Part shown: in pieces, positions 33,982-42,024 of the stretch
Layout: each line of letters starts with the position of its first letter
Position numbering within the stretch: position 1 is the stretch's first letter
Assembly (NCBI GenBank): GCA_047639555.1
Contig: JBLIOE010000014.1
Coordinates: forward strand, 1-64,000
Length of the DNA stretch: 64,000 bases
Direction: 5' to 3'
Source of the DNA: JAJRXC01 sp047639555
Lineage (GTDB): Bacteria; Actinomycetota; Acidimicrobiia; Acidimicrobiales; Aldehydirespiratoraceae
Notes under the pieces: model-generated
What the model saw: only the letters and a program-made list of their open reading frames with translations
Told to the model about the DNA's origin: nothing
Databases searched by the model: none
Position numbers and translations under genes: made by a program

Positions 33982-35061
33982 TCAGCTGAGCTTGGTGGTC
34001 GCGACTAGCTCAGCGGCCTTCGTTGCCATGTCGAGCACAACCTCGCCGAACGACGCCATCTTGGGGTTGTCGGCGCCACCCTGCACGAACCGGGCATAAC
34101 CACCCTCGAGCACGATCGCCATCTTGAATCGAGCGAGGATGACGTAGTAGTCGATCTCGTCGACATCTCGGCCGGAGATTGTTGCGTAGCGCTCAAGCAG
34201 GTCGGCTTTGTCGGGCATCCCGGTGTGGTCGACGTAGCCCTTGCCGCCTCGGTCCTCGTCGGCGTCGGGCCAACCCATCACGACCCAGGCGAGGTCGAGG
34301 AGCGGGTCGCCGATCGTCCCCATTTCCCAATCGACGATCGCGGCCATCCGAGCCGGGCCACCGTGGTGGAACATCACATTGGCGAACTGGTAGTCGCCGT
34401 GCATGATCCCCGGTTTGTAGCTCCGCGGCTTGTGGTTACGAAGCCATGTCGCCGCCTCGTCGAGCCCGGGCAATTCACGGAACTTGAAGGCGTCGAGATG
34501 GGCGAGCCAACGGTCCACCTGGCGGTCGTGGAAACCGTCGGGGCGACCGAGTCCTTCGAGCCCCCGGGCCTTCCAGTCAACGTTCGACAGTCGAGCGATG
34601 GCATCGACAAGTTCGTAGGCGAGCGGGGGGCGGGCATCGAGATTGGAGAAGAAAGGCTCAGGCCATTCGGGTTCGCTGATCGGCGACCAGCCGTCGATGA
34701 ACTCCATCAAATAGAAGGTGCTGCCGAGGATCGAGGTGTCTTCGCAGACGCCCCACGCCTTGCAATGGGGGACGTCGGTGTCGGAGAGCGCATCGATGAT
34801 TCGGTACTCGCGGAGCATCGTCTCGTTACGACCCTTGGGTACCACCCGCGGCGGACGGCGCAGCGCCCAGCGTTCGCCGCCCCGCTTCACCTCGAAGATC
34901 TCGTTCGAGGCGCCGCCGGAGATGAAACGCGATTCGATCGGGTCGCCCTCACCGGGAAGGCCTTGTTCGTCCATCCAGACACCGAGTTTCTCGGGATCGA
35001 TGAGCCCCTCGGTTCTCGAGGCATCGTCGTCATCGCTGGCTTGCCGGGTGAAGTCCGTCAT
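33982..35061 (-). CDS. APH-family phosphotransferase-like protein
   Basis: A 359-residue kinase-like protein. IMHGDYQFANVMF (His221, Asp223, Asn228) and IVDWEMGTIGDPLLDLAWV (Asp244) are the catalytic and metal-binding motifs of the aminoglycoside-phosphotransferase fold. The ISGGASNEIFEVKRGG and RRPPRVVPKG segments match the branch fused to or near acyl-CoA dehydrogenases (ACAD10/11 type), where the kinase phosphorylates 4-hydroxyacyl-CoAs; that activity here is inference. ATG 35061 overlaps the M24-like gene stop (ATGA); the longer open frame to 35295 is within that gene. It is part of the four-gene run M24, M24-like, kinase, SDR. Confidence 0.88.
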   Translation of the reverse strand: MTDFTRQASDDDDASRTEGLIDPEKLGVWMDEQGLPGEGDPIESRFISGGASNEIFEVKRGGERWALRRPPRVVPKGRNETMLREYRIIDALSDTDVPHCKAWGVCEDTSILGSTFYLMEFIDGWSPISEPEWPEPFFSNLDARPPLAYELVDAIARLSNVDWKARGLEGLGRPDGFHDRQVDRWLAHLDAFKFRELPGLDEAATWLRNHKPRSYKPGIMHGDYQFANVMFHHGGPARMAAIVDWEMGTIGDPLLDLAWVVMGWPDADEDRGGKGYVDHTGMPDKADLLERYATISGRDVDEIDYYVILARFKMAIVLEGGYARFVQGGADNPKMASFGEVVLDMATKAAELVATTKLS

Positions 35062-36017
35062 GGGTCCTGCCTTGGTCGATCGGAGAGAATTTCGGCTCCG
35101 GTGGGTGTGACGTGCACAACTGATCGCTCGACGCCATCGCCGACGCTCAGGACCATTCCGGCCTCCAGAACTTCGTCGAATCCGTGGGTCGGGTCGATGA
35201 CCGGCCGCTCGAATCCCATGCCGAGTCCGCGAACGAGCCAGTCGTTCTGCGTGGCCGTTCGGGCCAGATCCGCATGTGTTGCGCCAGGCCGACACGCTTG
35301 CGAGAGGGTCGGTCGATCGGGCGGCGCGTCGGGGCCCTCGACCGGGGCGCGGTGACCGACTCCGCCTTCGTAGCCGTCGACGATCACACCGATGTCGATC
35401 ACCGTTATGTCGTCGACGGTCTTGACGACCGGCGTGGACGACGGGATCGTGGCACCCGCGGCGGCGAGCGCCTTGACGGCGGCTCCGAGCTGCTCGTCCG
35501 GGGAAACGTCACGGGCGAGAACGGCGGCTTCGATGCCGGCCCAGGCCACGACACAGGCGGCGCGAATCTTTTCGATCTCCTCCGGGAGCTTGATCCGGCG
35601 GACGGTCGACATGAGGTCGTCGGCTGGGACAACCGCGGCGTCGGGCGCGAGTCGGGCGGCGGCCCGGGCGAAGGATGGCGAGACTTCGTCGACGCCGATT
35701 CGTTTCGCTTCGGCCAGCCCGGGAATCGCGGCGAGGTAGCCCGACATGACCCGCGGGTTCCATGTCGACGGGTAGAGGTCGTCCCACGTCATCGTCTCCG
35801 GGAGGCCGGCATCCCAACCAGAGAGCACATGGGTTCGGCCGGTCGAACGGACAACAAGACAGCCCGCACCGAACGGGCGCGTGCCGGCGGTCCAGAGCCG
35901 GTGCATGCCGCTCGCATAGTTGGCGTCGTCTTGGCGGCCGAGCACCAGCACGTCGATGTCGCGCTCCGCCATGGCGCCGAGCACTCGGTCGCGGCGAGCG
36001 GCAATGAGTGAGGTCAT
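35058..36017 (-). CDS. M24 (creatinase/prolidase-fold) protein with lost metal ligands
   Basis: A 319-residue protein with the two-domain aminopeptidase-P fold: N-terminal LVLGRQDDANYASGMHRLW and DLMSTVRRIKLPEEIEKIR lead into a pita-bread domain. Comparing with the intact neighbour, ligand Asp208 (VIDIG) is retained, but the second Asp is Gly219 (GYEGGVGH), the two histidine positions read VRGLG and GFERP, and the first Glu motif reads SVGDG in place of a Glu-Pro-Gly-like EPG. It is thus probably catalytically dead, or changed in chemistry. It is fused by ATGA overlaps to the intact M24 gene before it and the kinase after it, so a complex with the intact enzyme is plausible. It is also shorter (319 against 405 residues). 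Confidence 0.8.
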   Translation of the reverse strand: MTSLIAARRDRVLGAMAERDIDVLVLGRQDDANYASGMHRLWTAGTRPFGAGCLVVRSTGRTHVLSGWDAGLPETMTWDDLYPSTWNPRVMSGYLAAIPGLAEAKRIGVDEVSPSFARAAARLAPDAAVVPADDLMSTVRRIKLPEEIEKIRAACVVAWAGIEAAVLARDVSPDEQLGAAVKALAAAGATIPSSTPVVKTVDDITVIDIGVIVDGYEGGVGHRAPVEGPDAPPDRPTLSQACRPGATHADLARTATQNDWLVRGLGMGFERPVIDPTHGFDEVLEAGMVLSVGDGVERSVVHVTPTGAEILSDRPRQDP

Positions 36018-37231
36018 GATCCGAAGGGCGCGTAGCCCGGGTGGCTCGACAACACTCGGCAGCCGTCGCCGGTGACGACCACGATCTCTTCGGCCCGATA
36101 GCTGGCAACACCGTCGTCCCAAACAACGGGCTCGAGTACGAGGATCATTCCCTCGGCGAGTTCGTAGCCATCGTCGAACTCCTGGCCGAGATCAGAACCG
36201 ACCATCGGCATCTCGGCACTCTCCAAGCCAACGCCGTGAGCGACATAGAAGTGGGGCAGCCAAGGTCGGGTGTCATCGTTGGCGGCAATGGCGGCACGAC
36301 CCACGTCGCCGAGTGTTGCTCCTGGTTTCACGGCCTCGTTCGTGGCGCGCATGATCGCGGACCATCGGTCGAAGCAACGGTGCTCGGCCTCGTTCGGTTC
36401 TCGACCGACGATCCAGGTGCGGCCGAAGTCCGACGCATATCCCTCGTAGGCGTGGCCGGCGTCGACCCAGATGAGGTCGCCGCGGGCGAATGTCGGGTCT
36501 TCGATTCCGGTCGGAAACGCGACGTCGCCAGTGGCCGTGCGCGGGCCCGAGTCGCGATAGCGGGGCATCACCTGGAAGATGGGATCGATCTCGTTGTGGT
36601 GCGCGCCCTGCTCGCGCATGCCCGCGAGGAAGACGCCGGCGACTTCGGACCGAGTTGCTCCGGGAACGCACGCGCCCTGGGCCGCTTCCATTGCGTGTTC
36701 GGTCTCGGCTTGCGATCGCTCGATGCAAGCGATCTCATCGGCCGTCTTTGTGATTCGGGCCGGGCCGAGGACCCGGCTGGCGTCGCTCAGCGTGGCTTCA
36801 CCGAACACGTCAGCTCGAGCCATCGCTCCGGTGATCGAGTCGACGGCAAACCGACGGTCGGCGCCGCGGCCCAAGACCTCGCCAATGCTCGCTTCGAGCG
36901 AGCCGGTGTCTTCGTCGAGTTCCGGCCAAAGCGCAGGCGCAACGTCACAGTCGACGTTGCCGGGGTCGCCGTGGACGTGGAGGCGGGGCGCGCCTTCAGC
37001 CGGAACGATTGCGATCGCCCGACGGTGCACGGCATGGCTGGCGTCGACCGCGTCGGGCACGTGTCCTGTCGCGTACGTAACGTGTGGCCCGTGTAGGAGG
37101 ACGGCTCCGCCAAGGTCTTGGGCGACAAGCTGCGCTTGCAAACGGGCGAGCCGCTCGGCGCGCATACGCCCGAGGTCGGGTACCGGGGACGCCGAGTCGA
37201 AGGCGTGAGGCTGAGTCACAGCGACCAGCAT
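36014..37231 (-). CDS. M24 family peptidase (Xaa-Pro aminopeptidase-like), all five metal ligands intact
   Basis: A 405-residue M24 enzyme. The five dinuclear-metal ligands are visible: Asp257 (IWVDAGH), Asp268 (YASDFGRT), His332 (VAHGVGL), Glu367 (VLEPVVW) and Glu381 (YRAEEIV). The N-terminal creatinase-like domain (ARLQAQLVAQDLGGAVLL) is present. Possible activity is cleavage of an Xaa-Pro bond or hydrolysis of a creatine-like compound or another C-N bond; specificity is not deducible. It is the first gene of a coupled run with a degenerate M24 protein, APH-like kinase and SDR. Its promoter region holds a CTGACA-N4-CGTCAG inverted repeat shared with the divergent crotonase gene. ATG 37231 lacks a clear ribosome-binding site. 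Confidence 0.9.
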   Translation of the reverse strand: MLVAVTQPHAFDSASPVPDLGRMRAERLARLQAQLVAQDLGGAVLLHGPHVTYATGHVPDAVDASHAVHRRAIAIVPAEGAPRLHVHGDPGNVDCDVAPALWPELDEDTGSLEASIGEVLGRGADRRFAVDSITGAMARADVFGEATLSDASRVLGPARITKTADEIACIERSQAETEHAMEAAQGACVPGATRSEVAGVFLAGMREQGAHHNEIDPIFQVMPRYRDSGPRTATGDVAFPTGIEDPTFARGDLIWVDAGHAYEGYASDFGRTWIVGREPNEAEHRCFDRWSAIMRATNEAVKPGATLGDVGRAAIAANDDTRPWLPHFYVAHGVGLESAEMPMVGSDLGQEFDDGYELAEGMILVLEPVVWDDGVASYRAEEIVVVTGDGCRVLSSHPGYAPFGS

Positions 37232-37240
37232 GCATCACAT

Positions 37241-37256
37241 CTGACAGTCACGTCAG
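37241..37256. promoter_or_regulatory. Inverted repeat CTGACA-N4-CGTCAG between divergent genes
   Basis: The 16-bp element (one mismatch to CTGACA-N4-TGTCAG) lies ten bases upstream of the M24 gene start and 58 bp before the divergent crotonase start. The same pattern, perfect, is at 54238-54253. Size and spacing suit a TetR-type repressor dimer, which is inference. Confidence 0.5.
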
Positions 37257-37313
37257 GTTCACCGGTTGGCTGGTCGGGGTGGCGTCGCGACAGAGAAATG
37301 CCAAGATCGTCGT

Positions 37314-38066
37314 ATGGACGTCATCGAAGTCGCACGAGTCGGTCGAGTCACAATCGTGACGATCAATCGGGAGGACAAACGGAACGCGATCAATGCGGAT
37401 GTCGCCGCTGGTATCGATGCGGCGTTCAACGACTTCGAAGACGACCCCGACCAATGGGTCGCCATTCTCACCGGCGGCCCCAACTTGTTCAGCGCAGGCA
37501 CCGACCTGAAGGACGGCCCCGGACGGCCCACCGAACGTGGCGGTGAGTACGGCCTCATTCGGCGCCGGCGCACGAAGCCGTTGATCGCCGCAGTCGAAGG
37601 GCTGGCGTTCGGCGGCGGCTTCGAGCTGTGCATGGCGAGTGACATGGTGGTGGCCGCCGACAATGCCCGGTTCGCCCTGCCCGAAGTGAAGCGTGGTGTG
37701 ATCGCCAATAGCGGCGCCCTTTTCCGTACGGCTCGGCTGGTGCCGCCCAACATCGCCAAGGAACTCTTGCTGACCGGCTCCGAGATCAGCGCGGTCCGAG
37801 CCGCCGAACTTGGCTTCGTGAATCGCGTCGTCCCCAAGGGACGTGCGTTGGCATCCGCGATCGAGCTCGCGGGAACGGTCGCAGCCAACTCGCCGGTCTC
37901 GGTCCGTAACACACTTCAGGCCGTTGATGGTCTGCTCGCTGCGACCGACGACGCCGGCTGGTCCGCAACCGCCCGCGGGGTGGCCGAAGTGATGGCTTCC
38001 GACGACATGAAAGAAGGCGTCGCGGCGTTCCTCGAGAAGCGTGACCCAGAGTGGACCGGACAGTAG
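37314..38066 (+). CDS. Enoyl-CoA hydratase/isomerase family protein
   Basis: A 250-residue crotonase. INREDKRNAI, TGGPNLFSAGTDL (first oxyanion loop), AFGGGFELCMASDMVVA (second) and FALPEVKRGVIANSG (Glu position) identify the fold; the SAGTDL loop matches the subgroup active on various 2-enoyl-CoAs. ATG 37314 is used; the frame is open to 37266 but without homology. It is divergent from the M24 operon and could share its operator. It converges on the SDR gene at 39022-38084 with 17 bp between stops. Substrate unknown; hydration of an unsaturated CoA ester or ring-opening in a degradation pathway is likely. Confidence 0.88.
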   Translation: MDVIEVARVGRVTIVTINREDKRNAINADVAAGIDAAFNDFEDDPDQWVAILTGGPNLFSAGTDLKDGPGRPTERGGEYGLIRRRRTKPLIAAVEGLAFGGGFELCMASDMVVAADNARFALPEVKRGVIANSGALFRTARLVPPNIAKELLLTGSEISAVRAAELGFVNRVVPKGRALASAIELAGTVAANSPVSVRNTLQAVDGLLAATDDAGWSATARGVAEVMASDDMKEGVAAFLEKRDPEWTGQ

Positions 38067-38083
38067 TCCTGCCTTGATGGGCT

Positions 38084-39022
38084 CTATTTCGGATTGGCTT
38101 TGAGGCCTTTGAGAATCAGCGCCATCTCATCACCGACACCGTCGGGCACGGTGTAGCCCTCCTCGGCGCAGATCTCGTCGATGTTGGCGGCGACCGTGTC
38201 GATCGACAGGTTTCGGTCGAAGATGCCGGGAGTGACACCAACGAAGGCGCGGGCAACGCGTCCGCCTGCACACGCGAGCACTTCGCCGTTGAGGTCGCAG
38301 CTCTCGTGGCAGAGGTAGCCGACCACGGCAGTGATCAGCTCTGGCGGTGTGTCGTCGGCAAGTGTGCCGAGCAGACCTTCGGTCATGGCGGTGTCGGCGG
38401 TCGGTGCGATCACATTGGCCTGAATACCCTTGCGGCCACCCTCTTGTTTGATCGCTCGGGCGAATCCGACGAGGCCCATCTTCGCGGAGCTGTAGTTGGT
38501 CTGGCCGAAGTTGCCGTAGAGGCCGGCGGGCGACGAGGTCATGACGATGCGGCCGTAACCCTGCGCCCGCATGTGCTGGAAGGCGGGCAACGTGACGTTG
38601 TAGGCGCCCGTGAGGTGCACATCGATCACGGCTTGCCAGTTCTCGAGGTCGGAGTTGTGGAAGGCTTTGTCGCGGAGGATGCCCGCATTGTTGACCACAA
38701 TGTCGAGGCGGCCGAACTCGTCGAGCGCCTGTTCGGTGAGGCCTTTGGCGGCCGCGGGGTCGGTAACCGATCCGGTGCTGGCGACGGCGAGGCCGCCAGC
38801 GGCTTTGATCTCATCGACCACGAGTTGGGCGGCGCTTGTGTCGTTGCCCGCACTGTCGACGGCGCGGCCAAGGTCATTCACAACCACCATTGCGCCGCGG
38901 CGGGCGAATTCGAGGGCGTGGGCTTTGCCGAGGCCGTTGCCGGCGCCGGTGATGATGGCGGCCTGCTCGTCGAATCGAAGCTCGTTATTGGATACCGCGC
39001 TATTGGATGCTGCGTCGCTCAT
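38084..39022 (-). CDS. SDR of the 17-beta-hydroxysteroid dehydrogenase 4-like type
   Basis: A 312-residue SDR similar to the dehydrogenase part of peroxisomal multifunctional enzyme 2: TGAGNGLGKAHALEFARRGA, VVVNDLGRAVDSAG (Asp after strand 2, so NAD), NNAGILRDKAFHN, TSSPAGLYGNFGQTNYSSAKMGL (Ser, Tyr, Lys). These enzymes oxidise (R)-3-hydroxyacyl-CoA or steroid-side-chain hydroxyacyl-CoA. The C-terminal extension after residue ~245 (CAGGRVARAFVGV) is typical of the group. ATG 39022 overlaps the ligase stop (ATGA), so it is translated with the ligase that would supply its CoA ester. Confidence 0.9.
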   Translation of the reverse strand: MSDAASNSAVSNNELRFDEQAAIITGAGNGLGKAHALEFARRGAMVVVNDLGRAVDSAGNDTSAAQLVVDEIKAAGGLAVASTGSVTDPAAAKGLTEQALDEFGRLDIVVNNAGILRDKAFHNSDLENWQAVIDVHLTGAYNVTLPAFQHMRAQGYGRIVMTSSPAGLYGNFGQTNYSSAKMGLVGFARAIKQEGGRKGIQANVIAPTADTAMTEGLLGTLADDTPPELITAVVGYLCHESCDLNGEVLACAGGRVARAFVGVTPGIFDRNLSIDTVAANIDEICAEEGYTVPDGVGDEMALILKGLKANPK

Positions 39023-40704
39023 TTGTTGTTCCCCTGCTCAGCGACCGCGATCGCGGCGGCCCATCGATAGTCGGCTTTGCCGTTGGGTCCACGAACCACT
39101 TCCGGCACGGTGATCACTGTACGGGGAAGCTTGTAACGCGCGAGATGGCCGCGGCAGTGGGCCAGGAGTTCCTCGGTCGTGACGGCGATGCTCGTGGACA
39201 CAACCGCGCAGACTTCGTTACCCCATCGTTCGCTGGGCCGGCCGACGACAACGGCATCGTGGATTGCTGGGTGAGCATGGAGCACGGCCTCGACCTCTTC
39301 GACGAAGACCTTCTCGCCGCCCGTGTTGATACACACCGAGTCGCGGCCAAGGAGTTTGAGTCGGCCGTCGGCTCGCCATTCGGACCGGTCGCCGGGCACT
39401 GAGTAGCGAATGCCATCGATCGTCGGAAAGGTGCGGGCGGTCTTGTCGCGGTCGCCCAGATAACCCATCGGAATACGGCCGGTTCGGGCGAGCCAGCCGG
39501 ATGCGCCGGGTGCCGCAGGAACCTCGGCGGTCATGTCGTCGGAGATCAGCAGGGTGCCAGGACCGGGTTCGAACACGCCGGCCTCGACCTCGCGGTCGTC
39601 GGTGCTCACATTGCGACCTTGGGTTCCGCTTTCGGATGCCCCCATCGAGTCGATGATGCGCAGACCGGGCCGGTGGGCGAGGAACTCTTCCTTTACGCCG
39701 CTGGTCATCGCGGCGGCCCCGGTCGCGAGGACCTTCAGTGGTGAGAAGTCGTAGGGCTCACCGGTACTGATCCCCCGGTTGAGTTCGTCGAGGATCGGTC
39801 GGCCAAACGCATTGCCAATGATGATCATGAACGAGCACTTCTCGCGCTCGATCGTGTGCAAGATGTCGGCCGGATCGAGCCGATCGACCACATGGCCGAA
39901 CACGATCGGGTCGCCGCCCATCCATCCGAGCCAGGCCAACCATTGTCCGCCACCGTGCATCAGCGGCGCGGCGATCAAGTACGGGAAGACGCGTTCTTCT
40001 GCGGCACTCTCAACGGCGGCTTCATAGCTCTCAAACTCTTGACCATCACGGGGGTCAGCACCGCCCATGGCTCCGCACCAGATATCGGCCTGACGCCAGA
40101 GCACTCCCTTCGGGAGTCCGGTGGTACCGCCCGTGTAGACCATGTAGAGATCGTCAGGTGACCACTCGAGGTCGGGTCGTTCGGGCGAAGAGTTGGCGAG
40201 GAGAGTCTCGTAGTCGAGGGCTCCAGCGAGGAGCGGTTCGCCGCTGCTATCAGCAACCTGGATGAGCGTGACGAGCGACGGCAGCGAGCTTCGAATCGCC
40301 GAGATCACCGGTGCGAAGTGGGCGTGGTAGATAATCGCCTTGGCGTCGGCGTCGTCCAGGAGCGAGATCAGTTCGTCGGCGACATAGCGATAGTTGACGT
40401 TGAGCGAGACACCCCGCGCCTTCCAGGCACCGAGCATTCCCTCCATATATTCAGGCCCGTTGTGGAGGTAAAGCGCCAAATGGTCTTGGCCCGATTCCCA
40501 GGGCTGAAGCTCAGATCGTTCGGTGTGGCAACGAATGCCACGATCGATCAGCGCATTGGCGAGTCGGGTGCTGCGCTCGCTGATTTCGCCAAACGTGAGT
40601 CGTCGATCGGGGGTGATGACGGCTTCGCGATCGGGGATTCGCGCGGCGATGCGCTCGAAGACTTCCGCGATGTTGGCGTGGAACGGAGTGGCATCGTGGG
40701 GCAC
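39019..40704 (-). CDS. Acyl-CoA synthetase (AMP-forming ligase)
   Basis: A 561-residue ANL-family ligase. Adenylation motif YTGGTTGLPKGVL (Thr-Gly-Gly-Thr), SMGASESGTQGRNVS, GRLKLLGRDSVCINTGGEKVF and the terminal catalytic lysine segment RGPNGKADYRWA are in order. It activates a carboxylic acid to acyl-AMP then acyl-CoA. The GTG at 40704 has TACCGT eight bases upstream, so a leaderless start inside the tail of the HNH gene is likely. It shares the ATGA overlap with the SDR that follows. Chain-length or ring specificity cannot be read from the sequence; a fatty or steroid side-chain acid fits the neighbouring SDR. Confidence 0.92.
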   Translation of the reverse strand: MPHDATPFHANIAEVFERIAARIPDREAVITPDRRLTFGEISERSTRLANALIDRGIRCHTERSELQPWESGQDHLALYLHNGPEYMEGMLGAWKARGVSLNVNYRYVADELISLLDDADAKAIIYHAHFAPVISAIRSSLPSLVTLIQVADSSGEPLLAGALDYETLLANSSPERPDLEWSPDDLYMVYTGGTTGLPKGVLWRQADIWCGAMGGADPRDGQEFESYEAAVESAAEERVFPYLIAAPLMHGGGQWLAWLGWMGGDPIVFGHVVDRLDPADILHTIEREKCSFMIIIGNAFGRPILDELNRGISTGEPYDFSPLKVLATGAAAMTSGVKEEFLAHRPGLRIIDSMGASESGTQGRNVSTDDREVEAGVFEPGPGTLLISDDMTAEVPAAPGASGWLARTGRIPMGYLGDRDKTARTFPTIDGIRYSVPGDRSEWRADGRLKLLGRDSVCINTGGEKVFVEEVEAVLHAHPAIHDAVVVGRPSERWGNEVCAVVSTSIAVTTEELLAHCRGHLARYKLPRTVITVPEVVRGPNGKADYRWAAAIAVAEQGNNK

Positions 40705-41933
40705 GGCGTTCGACGGTACACGTCATGCCGCGGTCGAGTGAGGTTCCACGCACCGGTGGCGGAGCGCCAGGCGTGGAAGCCTTGTTCTTTGATGCGATTG
40801 TGTTTCCCGCATCCGGGTGCCCCGTTGCCGGGGTTGGATCTCCCCTCGCGTCGCCATGGCAGCAGGTGGTCAATCTGGCACTTCGAGGCAGGGATCCAAC
40901 ATCCGGTCCAATAACAAGCGACCTCAGAGAGCAGAGCGGCATCGCGAGCGCTTCCGGTGAAGAGCCGAGAGCGGCGCCCGAGGTCGATGACCACTCCGGC
41001 AGCATCGACGACCACGCGCCGCACATGGTCGACGAAAGAGCGAGCCACGATCTCTGCCGGATTGACGTAGACACCATCGATCGTTCGAGAGAAGCGATTG
41101 CGGTCGGTGGGATCGATCGGACCGGGCTCGGCACCAACAAGAACGGCCGCTTGGTGCTCATAGGTCGACTGGTCGATTACAAGGTCGGTGGTGGTGTCGA
41201 TCAGCTGACCATCGGGGCCGACGGCCGCGCCACGACGGACGAGCTTCATGAATGCGTCGTATCGGAGCTGAGCTGTGGTGCGCGGAAGGTGTTGGCGCCA
41301 TTCGTCGCCGAATTCGGCCTGCGACGCTTCGATATCGGTGAGGCGTTCGGCGTCGACGAGCCGCTCGAGGATCTCCGCGAATTGGGCGCCGTCGATCGAC
41401 ATGAGGCGACCACGAAGATCCCAGAATCCGTTGAAGTCCTGCACCGTCTCGATCTTGCGGCGGCGCCAGCGTTTGTTGGCCTTGTCGGCCGCTCCGTCTT
41501 GGTCAACTCGACTGGTCCACTCGATGCAGAACCGATCGAACTCGATGAACTCCATCTCGCGAGCGGCGAGGAGAAACGCGGCCTCGCATACCGGCACGAA
41601 ATCGCGCACGCGCGGATTGCTCCATACGGCGGCGATCCGACGAACCTGGTCGGTGCCAACAAGACCGTCGGCATAGGCCGCGGCGACAGCCGGTAGATCG
41701 CGCAGGCACTTCATTACTCGATCGCGTTGTGATGCCTCGGACCCTGACAGTTGGCCGTGCACGCGCATCATTGTCCGGGCCGAGAAGTGCCCGTCCGTCG
41801 TGTAGACACCGGTGTGATCAATCCGGTCGAGTAGCGCGATGCGCTCCGCATCGATCCGCCGAGCCTCGCGCTCGAGCCGAGCGATTTCGGCGGCGGCCGA
41901 GTCGGCATCGAACCCACCCTTAGAGTCGAACAT
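40548..41933 (-). CDS. DUF222/HNH endonuclease (13E12-type repeat family)
   Basis: A 461-residue reading frame with an N-terminal DUF222 region (AEIARLEREARRIDAERIALL, CLRDLPAVAAAYADGLVG) and a C-terminal HNH domain (VACYWTGCWIPASKCQIDHLLPW, GNGAPGCGKHNRIKEQGFH), the arrangement of mycobacterial 13E12-type proteins. The last ~52 residues overlap the acyl-CoA ligase in another frame and are low complexity, so the natural stop may have been lost or the frame overruns. ATG 41933 has TAGAGT seven bases upstream (leaderless) and sits in a perfect 22-base inverted repeat. Such genes are often repeated in actinobacterial genomes and may spread; the HNH domain is expected to nick or cut DNA. Function is not established. 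Confidence 0.85.
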   Translation of the reverse strand: MFDSKGGFDADSAAAEIARLEREARRIDAERIALLDRIDHTGVYTTDGHFSARTMMRVHGQLSGSEASQRDRVMKCLRDLPAVAAAYADGLVGTDQVRRIAAVWSNPRVRDFVPVCEAAFLLAAREMEFIEFDRFCIEWTSRVDQDGAADKANKRWRRRKIETVQDFNGFWDLRGRLMSIDGAQFAEILERLVDAERLTDIEASQAEFGDEWRQHLPRTTAQLRYDAFMKLVRRGAAVGPDGQLIDTTTDLVIDQSTYEHQAAVLVGAEPGPIDPTDRNRFSRTIDGVYVNPAEIVARSFVDHVRRVVVDAAGVVIDLGRRSRLFTGSARDAALLSEVACYWTGCWIPASKCQIDHLLPWRREGRSNPGNGAPGCGKHNRIKEQGFHAWRSATGAWNLTRPRHDVYRRTPCPTMPLRSTPTSRKSSSASPRESPIAKPSSPPIDDSRLAKSASAAPDSPMR

Positions 41934-41946
41934 ACGTTCGACTCTA
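41921..41946. promoter_or_regulatory. Perfect 11-bp inverted repeat over the start codon of the HNH gene
   Basis: TAGAGTCGAAC (41921-41931), spacer ATAC, then GTTCGACTCTA (41936-41946). The minus-strand -10 TAGAGT and the ATG of the HNH gene lie inside it, and the + strand has the same TAGAGT box at 41921. A bound protein would cover promoter and start codon. It could be an autoregulatory operator or a recognition site of the HNH protein; both are inference. Confidence 0.55.
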
Positions 41947-41972
41947 CTTATGGGGTGTGACAGCGGAACGGG

Positions 41973-41988
41973 GGGGTGATGTCACCCC
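41973..41988 (-). terminator. Possible terminator hairpin after the ferritin-like gene
   Basis: GGGGTG (41973-41978) and CACCCC (41983-41988) form a six-bp stem with loop ATGT, about 37 bases past the minus-strand stop at 42025. No T run follows, so the call is weak. Confidence 0.35.
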
Positions 41989-42024
41989 GCACGCTGCGCG
42001 AATCGATCGGGATGCCAGGGCGAG

